A stretch of 64,000 bases of DNA from assembly GCF_000219215.1 (NCBI RefSeq), contig NC_015723.1, forward strand, positions 1,364,001-1,428,000, read 5' to 3'. Positions 1 to 9,000 of this stretch are shown one piece after another. The notes below the pieces were generated by a model. The model searched no databases and was not told the origin of the DNA. It saw only the letters and a list, made by a program, of their open reading frames with translations. Within the stretch, counting starts at the first letter, position 1. Each line of letters starts with the position of its first letter. The translations under genes and the position numbers were made by a program. This DNA comes from Cupriavidus necator N-1 (lineage in GTDB: Bacteria > Pseudomonadota > Gammaproteobacteria > Burkholderiales > Burkholderiaceae).

Positions 1-409
1 AGAAAATCCTGTCCTTGAAATATCCGTCCAGATAGTGATTGGTCAGCCAGCGTCTCCAGCGAATGCCGAGTTTGTTTCTAACATAATAATAAAATGCATA
101 GATCGGCACCGCCAGAATCAGAATGTAAATGCACTTTGCGATGGAGGTCCAGAAACGATCAACATTTTTTGCCGCCAATGCCGATGTAAATTCCCCGGAT
201 TGCTCGTTGAACAGTACATTGGTTTCGGTTTGCCCCAGCAGCAACAGTATCAACAGAACAAGAAAACCAGCTGCCGTCCATTTATCCCGGGAGAACCAGT
301 AAGGCTTTGCAATGGCCCAGAATCGAGTCCACAGATGACGGCTGGAAGCGTCAATACTGTTCGCAGACGCTGGACTGCCGTGCGGCCTCGGATCGTTAAC
401 CACGCTCAT
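1..409 (-). CDS. SbmA/YddA-like ABC transporter, N-terminal part
   Basis: Partial gene: the first 136 residues are in the window and the rest runs off the left edge. The start ATG (409-407) follows a GGGAG ribosome site with 7 nt spacing. Two hydrophobic segments are visible at about residues 41-55 and 85-102. The soluble stretch between them (a FW..I..PYW motif before the first helix, and NVDRFWTSI before the second) and the following RWRRWLT..YLDGYF motif are typical of the fused permease-ATPase family of SbmA/BacA/YddA. Members of this family import peptide antibiotics or cobalamin across the inner membrane. The ATPase domain cannot be seen here. The family call is by motif memory; the substrate is unknown. 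Confidence 0.72.
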   Translation of the reverse strand, partial: MSVVNDPRPHGSPASANSIDASSRHLWTRFWAIAKPYWFSRDKWTAAGFLVLLILLLLGQTETNVLFNEQSGEFTSALAAKNVDRFWTSIAKCIYILILAVPIYAFYYYVRNKLGIRWRRWLTNHYLDGYFKDRIF

Positions 410-870
410 GTCACAACTCCCAGAACAGAAAGGATTACATACTCGTCACATTGATCCGGGCGCGGGCAACACTGCGGAACGGCAGAAGATCACTATTGAA
501 ATATAGCTCAGCAAGAAGGTGATACGAAGGAAAGGCATCGTCCGGTAATAGGAGAGCCGCATGCACTGAGTTTTTGACCGGATCTGGCCACAGGAAAATA
601 TATTATCCGAACTGTGCGCTAGCGGACGGCACCCGGCTCAAGTGTGAGCTATATATAAATCCGATGCAGTGCTCGCGGCCGATTGGATGCACGGGATATC
701 CGTGTACCATTGCTCGCGGGCAACACACCATTATTTTCCTTCCGGATTAAGAGGCCGGACTAATCGCGTGAGTGGCCGGTCTCTTTGACTGGACCTTTTA
801 TGTCGATTTGAAGTGACTGTTTCCGGGGGTTTTCGGATATCGTGCCGGCCTTCTTGAAAAGGCGAGGAAA
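410..870. other. Intergenic region between divergent genes
   Basis: This 461-bp gap lies between the minus-strand transporter and the plus-strand gene at 871. It is more AT-rich than its surroundings around 590-670 (short TATATAAA-like tracts). It presumably carries both promoters, but I see no promoter pair good enough to name. No convincing coding frame, repeat or RNA gene was found. Confidence 0.5.
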
Positions 871-1239
871 ATGCCAACAGATTACCCCACTACCGTCATC
901 GTCATTTTTCACGACAGCCCCCGCAATTGGTATTTTGCGGAGGTTGATCCAACGACGTGTATCTGCCGGCTTGGCCCGTTTGACAGCGAAAATGCAATTC
1001 ATGAGATTCTTTCTGTCATCTACCCTGCCGGTCTGCCCCGTGAAATTATCGACGCCCCCGGCGACTATGACGATGTCACAATCCTGCGCACAGCAAAAAA
1101 GGCCGTCGATGCCCCGTTAGCCAGCGCTTGCCCGACTGGAGAAGCAGGAGCCGGGACGTCCAATTCCTGGTGGAGACTTCTCTTGGGCCGCCACGCTCCT
1201 GCGCGTGGCTCTCTTCGTGTACTAGGATCGAATAACTAG
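871..1239 (+). CDS. Hypothetical protein, 122 aa
   Basis: Not recognised. The ATG at 871 follows a purine-rich GGCGAGGAAA ribosome site. The first 90 residues look like a compact soluble domain: beta-prone VIVIFHD, then WYFAEVD, then a PTTCICRLGPF segment. The last 30 residues are low-complexity and Ala/Gly/Arg-rich. No signal peptide or membrane helix is seen. It is followed after 24 bp by another small gene of unknown function on the same strand, so the two may be co-transcribed. Coding status rests on the ribosome site and on the absence of a better frame. Confidence 0.55.
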   Translation: MPTDYPTTVIVIFHDSPRNWYFAEVDPTTCICRLGPFDSENAIHEILSVIYPAGLPREIIDAPGDYDDVTILRTAKKAVDAPLASACPTGEAGAGTSNSWWRLLLGRHAPARGSLRVLGSNN

Positions 1240-1263
1240 AGCCCATCAGGAAAGGGGACAGTC

Positions 1264-1521
1264 ATGCAACGACGTGTCACTGTCGGTGACCATCAGGTTT
1301 CGATCGAAGTGGAGCAAAAATACGATCCTGCCGCGCCTGCAGTTGCGATCGGGTATACGGTGCGCTATTCGATTGCGCGTACCGACGGGCGGCCGGTCAG
1401 GAATGGTCTCCTGAGCGTACAGTCCTATGAGCTGATAGACGGTACGGAACACTTTCCAACCATTGATACTGCGCTTGATTACGGCGAGGCAAAGGCACGT
1501 AACGACATTGCGACGTTTTAG
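1264..1521 (+). CDS. Hypothetical protein, 85 aa
   Basis: Not recognised. The ATG at 1264 is preceded by a strong AGGAAAGGGG ribosome site. The product is a small, soluble, acidic-to-neutral protein with alternating polar and hydrophobic residues (RVTVGDHQVSIEVEQ), suggesting a beta-rich fold. It has no Cys, signal peptide or membrane segment. It lies in a run of small plus-strand genes (871, 1264, 1666) next to a Crp/Fnr regulator, a setting common for stress-related orphan genes in this genus (inference). Confidence 0.6.
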   Translation: MQRRVTVGDHQVSIEVEQKYDPAAPAVAIGYTVRYSIARTDGRPVRNGLLSVQSYELIDGTEHFPTIDTALDYGEAKARNDIATF

Positions 1522-1665
1522 CGGCTACTCCGCTGTTCAGCTCGCGCAGTGATCGAAACCCCGCTTCGGATCAGGAAACCGGCGCATACTAGGGTAGCAC
1601 CGCTGTGCGGATGCCTGTAGTCAAGGAGCGCCCGGCGTGCCATCACTGGATCGTAGGAGTCCACC

Positions 1666-1917
1666 ATGGCACTGAATTTCCCCAACCCCAGCCGCAGCTA
1701 CGATGCGGCGCGGCACTGCGTATGCTTCTGGGGCTACGACAACGCCCGCGAGGTCGCATTTCAAGTCTCTGACAATCTCCTTTTGCGCCTGAGTCAGGAG
1801 GTGGCTTCCGAAGAAGCTGCCTTTCTGGCTACATTCGACCGGCATCGCGAGCGGATATTGTTGCTGGCAAAAAATATATATACGCCGGGCGCGCGCAATA
1901 CATACACCATTTCGTAA
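1666..1917 (+). CDS. DUF1488 family protein
   Basis: 83 residues. The N-terminus MALNFPNPSRSYDA, followed by the CVCFWGYD motif, is characteristic of DUF1488, a small family found widely in Burkholderiaceae and rhizobia. Its biochemical role is unknown. The ATG follows TAGGAGTCCACC, a good ribosome site. The body is predicted helical (LLLRLSQEVASEEAAFLATFDRH), ending in a short tail. It converges with the Crp/Fnr regulator, 51 bp away. The family is confident; the function is not. Confidence 0.8.
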   Translation: MALNFPNPSRSYDAARHCVCFWGYDNAREVAFQVSDNLLLRLSQEVASEEAAFLATFDRHRERILLLAKNIYTPGARNTYTIS

Positions 1918-1968
1918 TGGCGGCGGCTTGCAGGCAGAGCAGCGTGCCAGGTGCCCCAACCTTTGCAC

Positions 1969-2688
1969 TCAAGTCGCAGACAGGTCAGGCAACAAGCGAT
2001 CAAACTCCCGCTTCACGACCGCGTAGCATTCGCATACGCGTTTTTCCAGCCCCACCCGGTCGAGTACAGCAATATGCCCATGGCTGTAGCGGATCAGACC
2101 GGCGGCCTGGAGTTTCAAGGCGGCCTCGGTCACGCCGGAGCGCCGCACCCCGAGCATGTTGGCAATGAGTTCCTGCGTCATCGTCAGGTCGTTGGAGGGC
2201 AGCCGGTCGATGCTCAGCAGCAGCCATCGGCACAGTTGCTGATCGATGGAGTGATGGCGGTTGCATACCGCGGTTTGCGCCATCTGGGTAATGAGGGCCT
2301 GGGTATAGCGCAGCAACAGGCGCTGCAAAGATCCGCCCCGCACGAACTCGTGCTTCAGGAGCGTTGCGCTCAGGCGGTATCCGTGCCCGGCGCTTTGCAC
2401 GATGGCGCGGCTCGGGGTCGTTTCGCCCCCCATGAAAATGGCAATCCCTACCATCCCCTCATTGCCCACGATTGCAATCTCGGCGGAGGCCCCATCTTCC
2501 ATCACGTACAGTAGTGAAATGATCGAATCGGTCGGGAAATAGACGTAGCCCTGTTGATCTCCTGACTCGTAGACGACATGGGCCAGCGGCAGCTCCACCA
2601 GCGCCAGGTGTGGTGCGAGGCGCTCCCAGTCGACAGCCGGCAGTGCAGCGAGAAGGTGATTGGACTTCGGATCGTGCGTGACGCTCAT
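1969..2688 (-). CDS. Crp/Fnr family transcriptional regulator
   Basis: 239 residues. Residues 1-120 form a cyclic-nucleotide-binding-like beta barrel (VVYESGDQQGYVYFP and the GASAEIAIVGNEGMVG stretch). A long dimerisation helix follows. A C-terminal winged helix-turn-helix sits near residues 165-220, with recognition region MLGVRRSGVTEA. There is no Cys cluster at the N-terminus, so an FNR-type iron-sulfur sensor is unlikely. The effector is unknown. Proteins of this subtype are numerous in Cupriavidus and are often tied to stress or low oxygen (family knowledge). It lies between a small-gene cluster and the glucan synthase; its targets cannot be read from the sequence. Confidence 0.87.
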   Translation of the reverse strand: MSVTHDPKSNHLLAALPAVDWERLAPHLALVELPLAHVVYESGDQQGYVYFPTDSIISLLYVMEDGASAEIAIVGNEGMVGIAIFMGGETTPSRAIVQSAGHGYRLSATLLKHEFVRGGSLQRLLLRYTQALITQMAQTAVCNRHHSIDQQLCRWLLLSIDRLPSNDLTMTQELIANMLGVRRSGVTEAALKLQAAGLIRYSHGHIAVLDRVGLEKRVCECYAVVKREFDRLLPDLSAT

Positions 2689-3093
2689 GACTGCATCTCA
2701 CCGCTCATAACAGGTTGATATCAGTGAATCCGACCTTGCCCAAGGCTTGGCGCCCAGACTACGGGACGGTAGAGGATCACTTGCCCTTGTCAATATAGGT
2801 CAGCGGGTAGACAAGGCAAATGCCAGACAAGAGTGCACTGCAAGTCATGCCCACTTCCGCGGATGGGCGCTCTCGGGTTTCGCCCCCTGCCCGCTCGGGC
2901 GATCTGACTGCAATGGAATAAATGCCCCGATCCGTACGCCTGCGGACGGCATTCCTCCGCACCCTGGCTCATATTTCACAGCGGTGCGCCTCTTTCTAGC
3001 CTCGTGAAACAAGGCCGTGGCTGACGAAAGTTCCCGCGGCAACAACGGTGCCACGGCGTTTTTTTGCTTCCGGAACCGAGCAATGTCCCGTCC
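2689..3093. other. Intergenic region upstream of the glucan synthase
   Basis: This 405-bp gap separates the Crp/Fnr regulator (minus) from the giant plus-strand gene and must hold both promoters. Short frames exist here on both strands, but none has a ribosome site or a recognisable product. I saw no clean -35/-10 pair or palindromic operator. Confidence 0.45.
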
Positions 3094-6000
3094 ATGAACC
3101 TGAACCTCTCATTCATGCTGCACGCATCTGGCGCGCCCTCCGTGCCGCCACCATGGGACAGCATGGCGCCGGTACGGGAGGAGTTGTTCGGCATAGAACG
3201 GCTGGAGCAGCACGCGCAAAGCCTCGCCGCCGCCCAGCCGGTAACCGCATCGCCGCCACGCGTGCCATCCCTGCGCAGCCGGCTCAGCGACAATGCGACT
3301 GTCCTGCTGGCCGCCTATCGGGCGAGCGCTGCCGAGGTGGAAGGCGGCGCCGAGGTGGCGCCGGCGGCGGAATGGCTACTCGACAACTATCACATCGTCG
3401 AGGAGCAGATCCGCGAGATCCGGGACGACCTGTCCCCCGGCTACTATCGCCAGTTGCCCAAGCTCGCCGACGGGCCATTCGCTGGCTATCCACGCGTTTT
3501 CGGGGTGGCCTGGGCCTTTGTCGCCCATACTGACAGCTACCTCGACCCCGACATCCTGCGCCGCTTTATCGCCGCCTATCAGCGCGTCCAGCCGCTGACG
3601 ATCGGCGAGTTGTGGGCGGTTGCGATCACGCTGCGCATTGTCCTGGTCGAGAACCTGCGCAGGCTCACCGGGCAGATCACCGCCGGCCGGGTTGCCCGCG
3701 CCGATGCGGATGCGCTGGCCGTGCGGCTGCTGGCCACAGGGGGCGCCCGCACGGCACTCGAAACCGATATTGCCGCACGCCCTGCTGCGCCGCTGTCCGA
3801 GTTGTTCGCCGCGCAACTCGCCAGGCGCCTGCGCGACCAGGACCCGAGAACCATGCCGGCACTGGGCTGGCTTGAGAAGCGCCTCGGGCTGCAGGGTACT
3901 TCGGTCGATGAGGTGGTGCTGCACGCGCAGCAGCGGCAAGGCGCCTCCAACGTGACGGTGCGCAACATCATCACGAGCATGCGGCTGATGTCCGATATCG
4001 ACTGGGCCGAGTGGTTCGAGAGCGTCAGCCTGGTCGACGCGCGGCTGCGCGCGGGCAGCGCTTTTGCCGGGATGGATTTTCCGACCCGCAACCTGTACCG
4101 CAACGCAATCGAGGAACTCGCGCGCGGTGCCTCGTGCCCGGAACTCAGGGTTGCCGATCTGGCGCTCAGCGCCACGCCAATGTCGGCGTCCTCAGCGGGT
4201 GAGGTGGACGATAGGGTCGACGCGACCGAGGCCGGTCATCAGGCCGATCCGGGCTATCACCTGATCGGCCCAGGCCGCTGTGCGCTCGAACGAGCCATCG
4301 GGTTTCGCGCCCCGCCCCGCCTGTGGATCAGCCGCTTCAGCAAGCAACTGGGCATCGGCGGCTACGTCGGCGCACTCCTGCTCGCCACTGCCGGCCTGCT
4401 GGCGTTCGCTCTATGGATCTTGCCGGCTGCCAGCCTGGCGCCCGGCTGGCTTGTCCTGCTGGGACTGATCTGGATCGTACCGGCCAGCGAGGTCGCTGCA
4501 ACGCTGGTCAATCGCGCGCTTGCCGGGCGACTGGGTGCGACGATCCTGCCCGGCCTGGAGCTCAAGGCGGGCGTTCCGCCCTCGCTGCGCACGCTGGTGG
4601 TCGTGCCAACGCTGCTGACCGGCGAGGCCGAGCTGAGCGAGCAGATCGAGCGGCTGGAGGTGCACCACCTCGCCGGCGCAGGCGGCGACCTGAGCTTTGC
4701 TTTGCTGACCGATGGCGTCGACGCCGACCAGGAGGTGCTGCCTGCCGACGCCCACCTGCTTGCCGTCGCCAGCGCGGCGATCGCCCGGCTGAACCAACGC
4801 CATGGCCCGGGTCCGGCCGGCGACCGCTTCCTGCTGCTTCACCGCCGGCGCCTCTTCAATGCCGCGCAAGGCCGGTGGATGGGATGGGAGCGCAAACGCG
4901 GCAAGCTGCTCGAGCTGAACCGGCTGCTGCGCGGCGCGACCGACACGAGCTACGTCGCCGTCGATGGTCAGGCGCCGCGGGTGCCGGCCGGTGTGCGCTA
5001 CGTCATCACCCTCGACGCCGACACGCGGCTGCCACGCGACGCCGCGCTGCGCCTGATCGGCAAGATGGCCCATCCGCTGAACCGGCCACGGTTCGATGCG
5101 GCCCGGCAGCGCGTCGTGGGCGGCTATGGCATTCTCCAGCCGCGTGTCACGCCTTCGCTGCCGATCGGCCGTGAGGGGTCGCTCTTCCAGCGGATTTTCT
5201 CCGGGCCGGGCGGCATCGACCCCTACGCGGCGGCCGCCTCCGACGTCTACCAGGATCTCTTTGGCGAGGGATCCTTTACGGGCAAGGGCATCTATGATGT
5301 CGATGCTTTTGAAGCCGCGCTCAGCGGCCGGGTCCCGGAGAACGCGTTGCTCAGCCATGACCTGTTCGAAGGGGTGTTCGCCCGTGCCGGGCTGGCCTCC
5401 GACGTCGAGGTGGTGGAGGAGTTTCCTCCGCGCTACGACGTGGCGGCCAGGCGACAGCATCGGTGGACGCGCGGAGACTGGCAACTGCTAGGCTGGATCT
5501 TCGGGCACCACCAAGGCATCCACGCGGTACCGGCCATCGGCCGCTGGAAGATGCTGGACAACCTGCGCCGCTCGCTGCTCGCGCCCTTTTTGCTCCTGAG
5601 CCTGGTGCTGTGCTGGTTCCTGCCCTGGCCGGCGGGGCTGCTGGCGACTGTCCTGCCGCTGGCTGCCATTGCCATTCCGGCCGTCCTGCCGGGCATCTTG
5701 TCCGGTCTGCGGCACCGCAGCGGCATGCGCCTGCGCAACCATGTGCAGGCGCTGCTCGCAGACCTGCGGCTAGCCGCCACCCAGACCTTGCTGGGGCTGG
5801 CCTTCGTGCCCGACCAGGCCTGGCGCACGGGTGACGCCATCGCCAGAACGCTGGCGCGGCTGTTTTTCACGCACCGCCATCTGCTCGACTGGACCACGGC
5901 CGCGCAGTCCGCCACGCGCCCGCGGCTGGACCTGGCCGGCTTTTACCGGCTGATGGCCGGCGGCACGCTGCTCGCGCTGTCGATGGCCGCCGCCGGCGTG

Positions 6001-9000
6001 GGGCTGCTGCCATCGTCATTGCCGCTCGTGCTGCCCTTTGCCCTGCTATGGCTGACGGCGCCAGCCCTTGCCCTGTGGACCAGCCGTGCGCCGGCCGTTG
6101 CGCGCCGGCTTGCCCTGCCGGCGACCGACGCGCTTGCGCTGCGCCTCACCGCGCGCCGCACCTGGCGCTTCTTCGAGACCTTCGTCACGCCAGCGGACAA
6201 CATGCTGCCGCCCGACAACTTCCAGGAGACGCCCAGGCCCGTGGTGGCGCACCGGACTTCGCCGACCAATATCGGGCTCTACCTGCTGTCGGCCATCGCC
6301 GCGCGCGACTTCGGCTGGGCCGGGACCACCGAAACGGTAGAGCGCATGGAAGCGGCGTTCGCAGCGATGCGCAAGCTGCCGCGCTACCGGGGCCACTTCC
6401 ACAACTGGTACGAGACGCTGGGCCTGCAGGCGCTGCATCCCGCTTATGTTTCGTCGGTCGACAGCGGCAACCTCGCCGCGCACCTGATCGTGGTCGCCAA
6501 CGCTTGCGAAGAATGGACGACCTCCCCTGCGCCAGATCCCTGCCACGGACTGGCGGACACTGCGCGCCTGGCAAGCGAGGCCCTGGCTGCACTGCCCCTC
6601 GCACACAGCGCCTCCGGACGGCAGCTCGGCGGACTACTGGCCGAGATCGACACCATGCTCGCTGGCTCACTCGACATGGCGGCAGGGGCGACGCGGGCAC
6701 CGGCGCTCGGGCGACTTACGGAGAAGGTTGTCACGCTGGCGCATGACATCGAGCCGGCCGCCGACGATGACACTGTTGCCGACCTGGCCTTCTGGGCCAG
6801 TGCGCTGCAGCGCGCCGTCACCGAGCATGAGCGCGACCAGCTGCAGCAGGCTGAAGCGCCGCAGGCGTTGGCCGCCAGGCTGACGGTGCTCGCCCACACT
6901 GCGCGCGAACTGGCGCTGGCGATGGACTTTGCCTTCCTGCTCGATCCGGCGCGCAAGCTGCTGTCGATCGGCTATTCGCTTGCCGACAACCGGCCCGATG
7001 TCAGTTGCTACGACCTGCTCGCCTCCGAAGCGCGGCTCGCCAGCCTGTTCGCCATTGCCAAGGGCGATGTGTCGACCCCGCACTGGTTCCGGCTGGGGCG
7101 CATGGCGACACCACTTGGCAAGGGCTCGGCACTGATTTCGTGGTCGGGCTCGATGTTCGAGTACCTGATGCCGTCGCTGGTGATGCGCGCCCCCGCGGGC
7201 AGCCTGCTCGAGCAGACCGCGCGCCTGGTGGTTGCGCGCCAGCAGGGCTACGGGCAGTCGCTGGGGATTCCCTGGGGCGTATCCGAATCTGCGTACAACG
7301 CCCGCGACAGGGAGTTCACCTACCAGTACTCGAACTTCGGCGTCCCCGGCCTGGGGCTCAAGCGGGGCCTGTCCGAGAACGCGGTGATCGCCCCCTATGC
7401 CACTGGGCTGGCGGCCATGGTCGATCCGCAGGCCGCACGCGACAACTACCGGCGCCTGGCCGAACTCGGCGCCCTTGGACGCTACGGGTTCTACGAGGCG
7501 CTGGACTACACACGCGCACGCCTGGCCGAGGGCGAGACGGTCGCCATCGTGCGCAGCTTCATGGCGCACCACCAGGGCATGACCATCGTTGCCATCGCCA
7601 ACGCCCTCGACGACGGCCGCATGCGCGGGCGCTTCCATCGCGAGCCGATGATCCAGGCCTGCGAACTGCTGCTGCAGGAACGCATGCCGCGCAACGTCGC
7701 CGTGGCGCACCCCCGCGCCGAGGAAGTGAAGGTCTCGGCGGCCGCGGTACAGCCGCAGGACGCTGCGGTGCGGCGCTTCACGGCGCCGGCAACTGGCAAC
7801 CCCGTCACCCATCTGCTGTCCAACGGACGCTACACCGTGATGCTGACCACCACGGGAATGGGCTACAGCCGCTGGCGGGACCTGGCCGTCACGCGCTGGC
7901 GGGAAGATGCAACCCGCGACGATTCGGGCTCCTTCATCTTCCTGCGCGATACGCAAAGCGGCACCACCTGGTCTGCCAGCGCGCAGATGGCGGCCGATGG
8001 CGAGCGCGGCGGCGAAGTGGTGTTCGCCGAAGATTGCGCCGAGTTCGTCCGGCACGACGGCAGCCTGACAACCATCCTGGAAGTCCTGGTTTCCGGCGAG
8101 GACGACGGCGAGGTCCGCCGCGTATCGCTGGTCAACAACGGGCGCCGCCCACGCGAGATCGAGCTCACTTCCTATGCCGAAGTCGTGCTCGCCGCGCGCG
8201 CGTCCTACGACGCGCATCCGGCCTTTTCCAGGATGTTCATCCAGACCGCACACCTGCCCGAGTCCGGTGCGCTGACCGCGACACGCCGCCCGCGCTCGCC
8301 CGGGGAGCCGCCGGTGTGGGCTGCCCATTTCAGCGTGCTGGAAGGCGAGCTTGTCGCCGATCCGCAGTACGAGTCAGACCGCGCACGCTTCCTGAAAGAT
8401 GGCCGCACGCCCGCCGCGTGTGCAGTCGTCACAGCCGGACTGCCGCTCTCGAACACGGTCGGTACGGTCCTCGACCCGATCTTCTCGCTCAGGCAGCGCG
8501 TGCGGATTGCGCCCGGGGGCAGCGCGCGGGTGGCCTTCTGGACCGTCGTTGCGTCGTCGCGCGCCGGTCTGCTGGACCTGATCGACAAGCACCAGGACCG
8601 CAACGCCTTCGACCGGGCCAAGACCCTGGCCTGGACGCAAGCCCAGGTCGAGCTTCGCCACCTTGACGTCGACGCGGCGGAAGCGGCCGACTTCCAGCGC
8701 CTCGCAGCCCCGCTGCTCTACGCCGATGCCCGCTTCAGGGCCCCGCCCGACGCCATCCTGCGCGGCGCGGGTCCGCAGTCGGGACTGTGGCCGCTGGCGA
8801 TCTCCGGCGACTTGCCGGTTGTCCTCCTGCGCATCGACGAGATCGAGGACATCGTCCAGGTGCGCCAGTTGTTGCGCGCCCACGAATACTGGCGCATGAA
8901 GGGGCTTGGTGTCGATCTGGTCATCGTCAACGAGCGCGCCTCGTCCTATATCCAGGACCTGCAGATGGCGATCGAGACCGCGGTTCGCAGCAGCCATTCG

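Noticed and set aside
35..454. Plus-strand frame of 139 codons at the left edge
   Set aside because: It is antisense to the SbmA/YddA-like transporter, whose hydrophobic and RWRRWLT motifs are on the minus strand with a proper ribosome site.
760..1002. Minus-strand 80-codon frame overlapping the hypothetical gene at 871
   Set aside because: Overlaps a plus-strand gene that has a better ribosome site; composition gives no support.
2747..3007. Small open frames in the gap before the glucan synthase
   Set aside because: No ribosome site, no motif, and frames of similar length on both strands; treated as non-coding.
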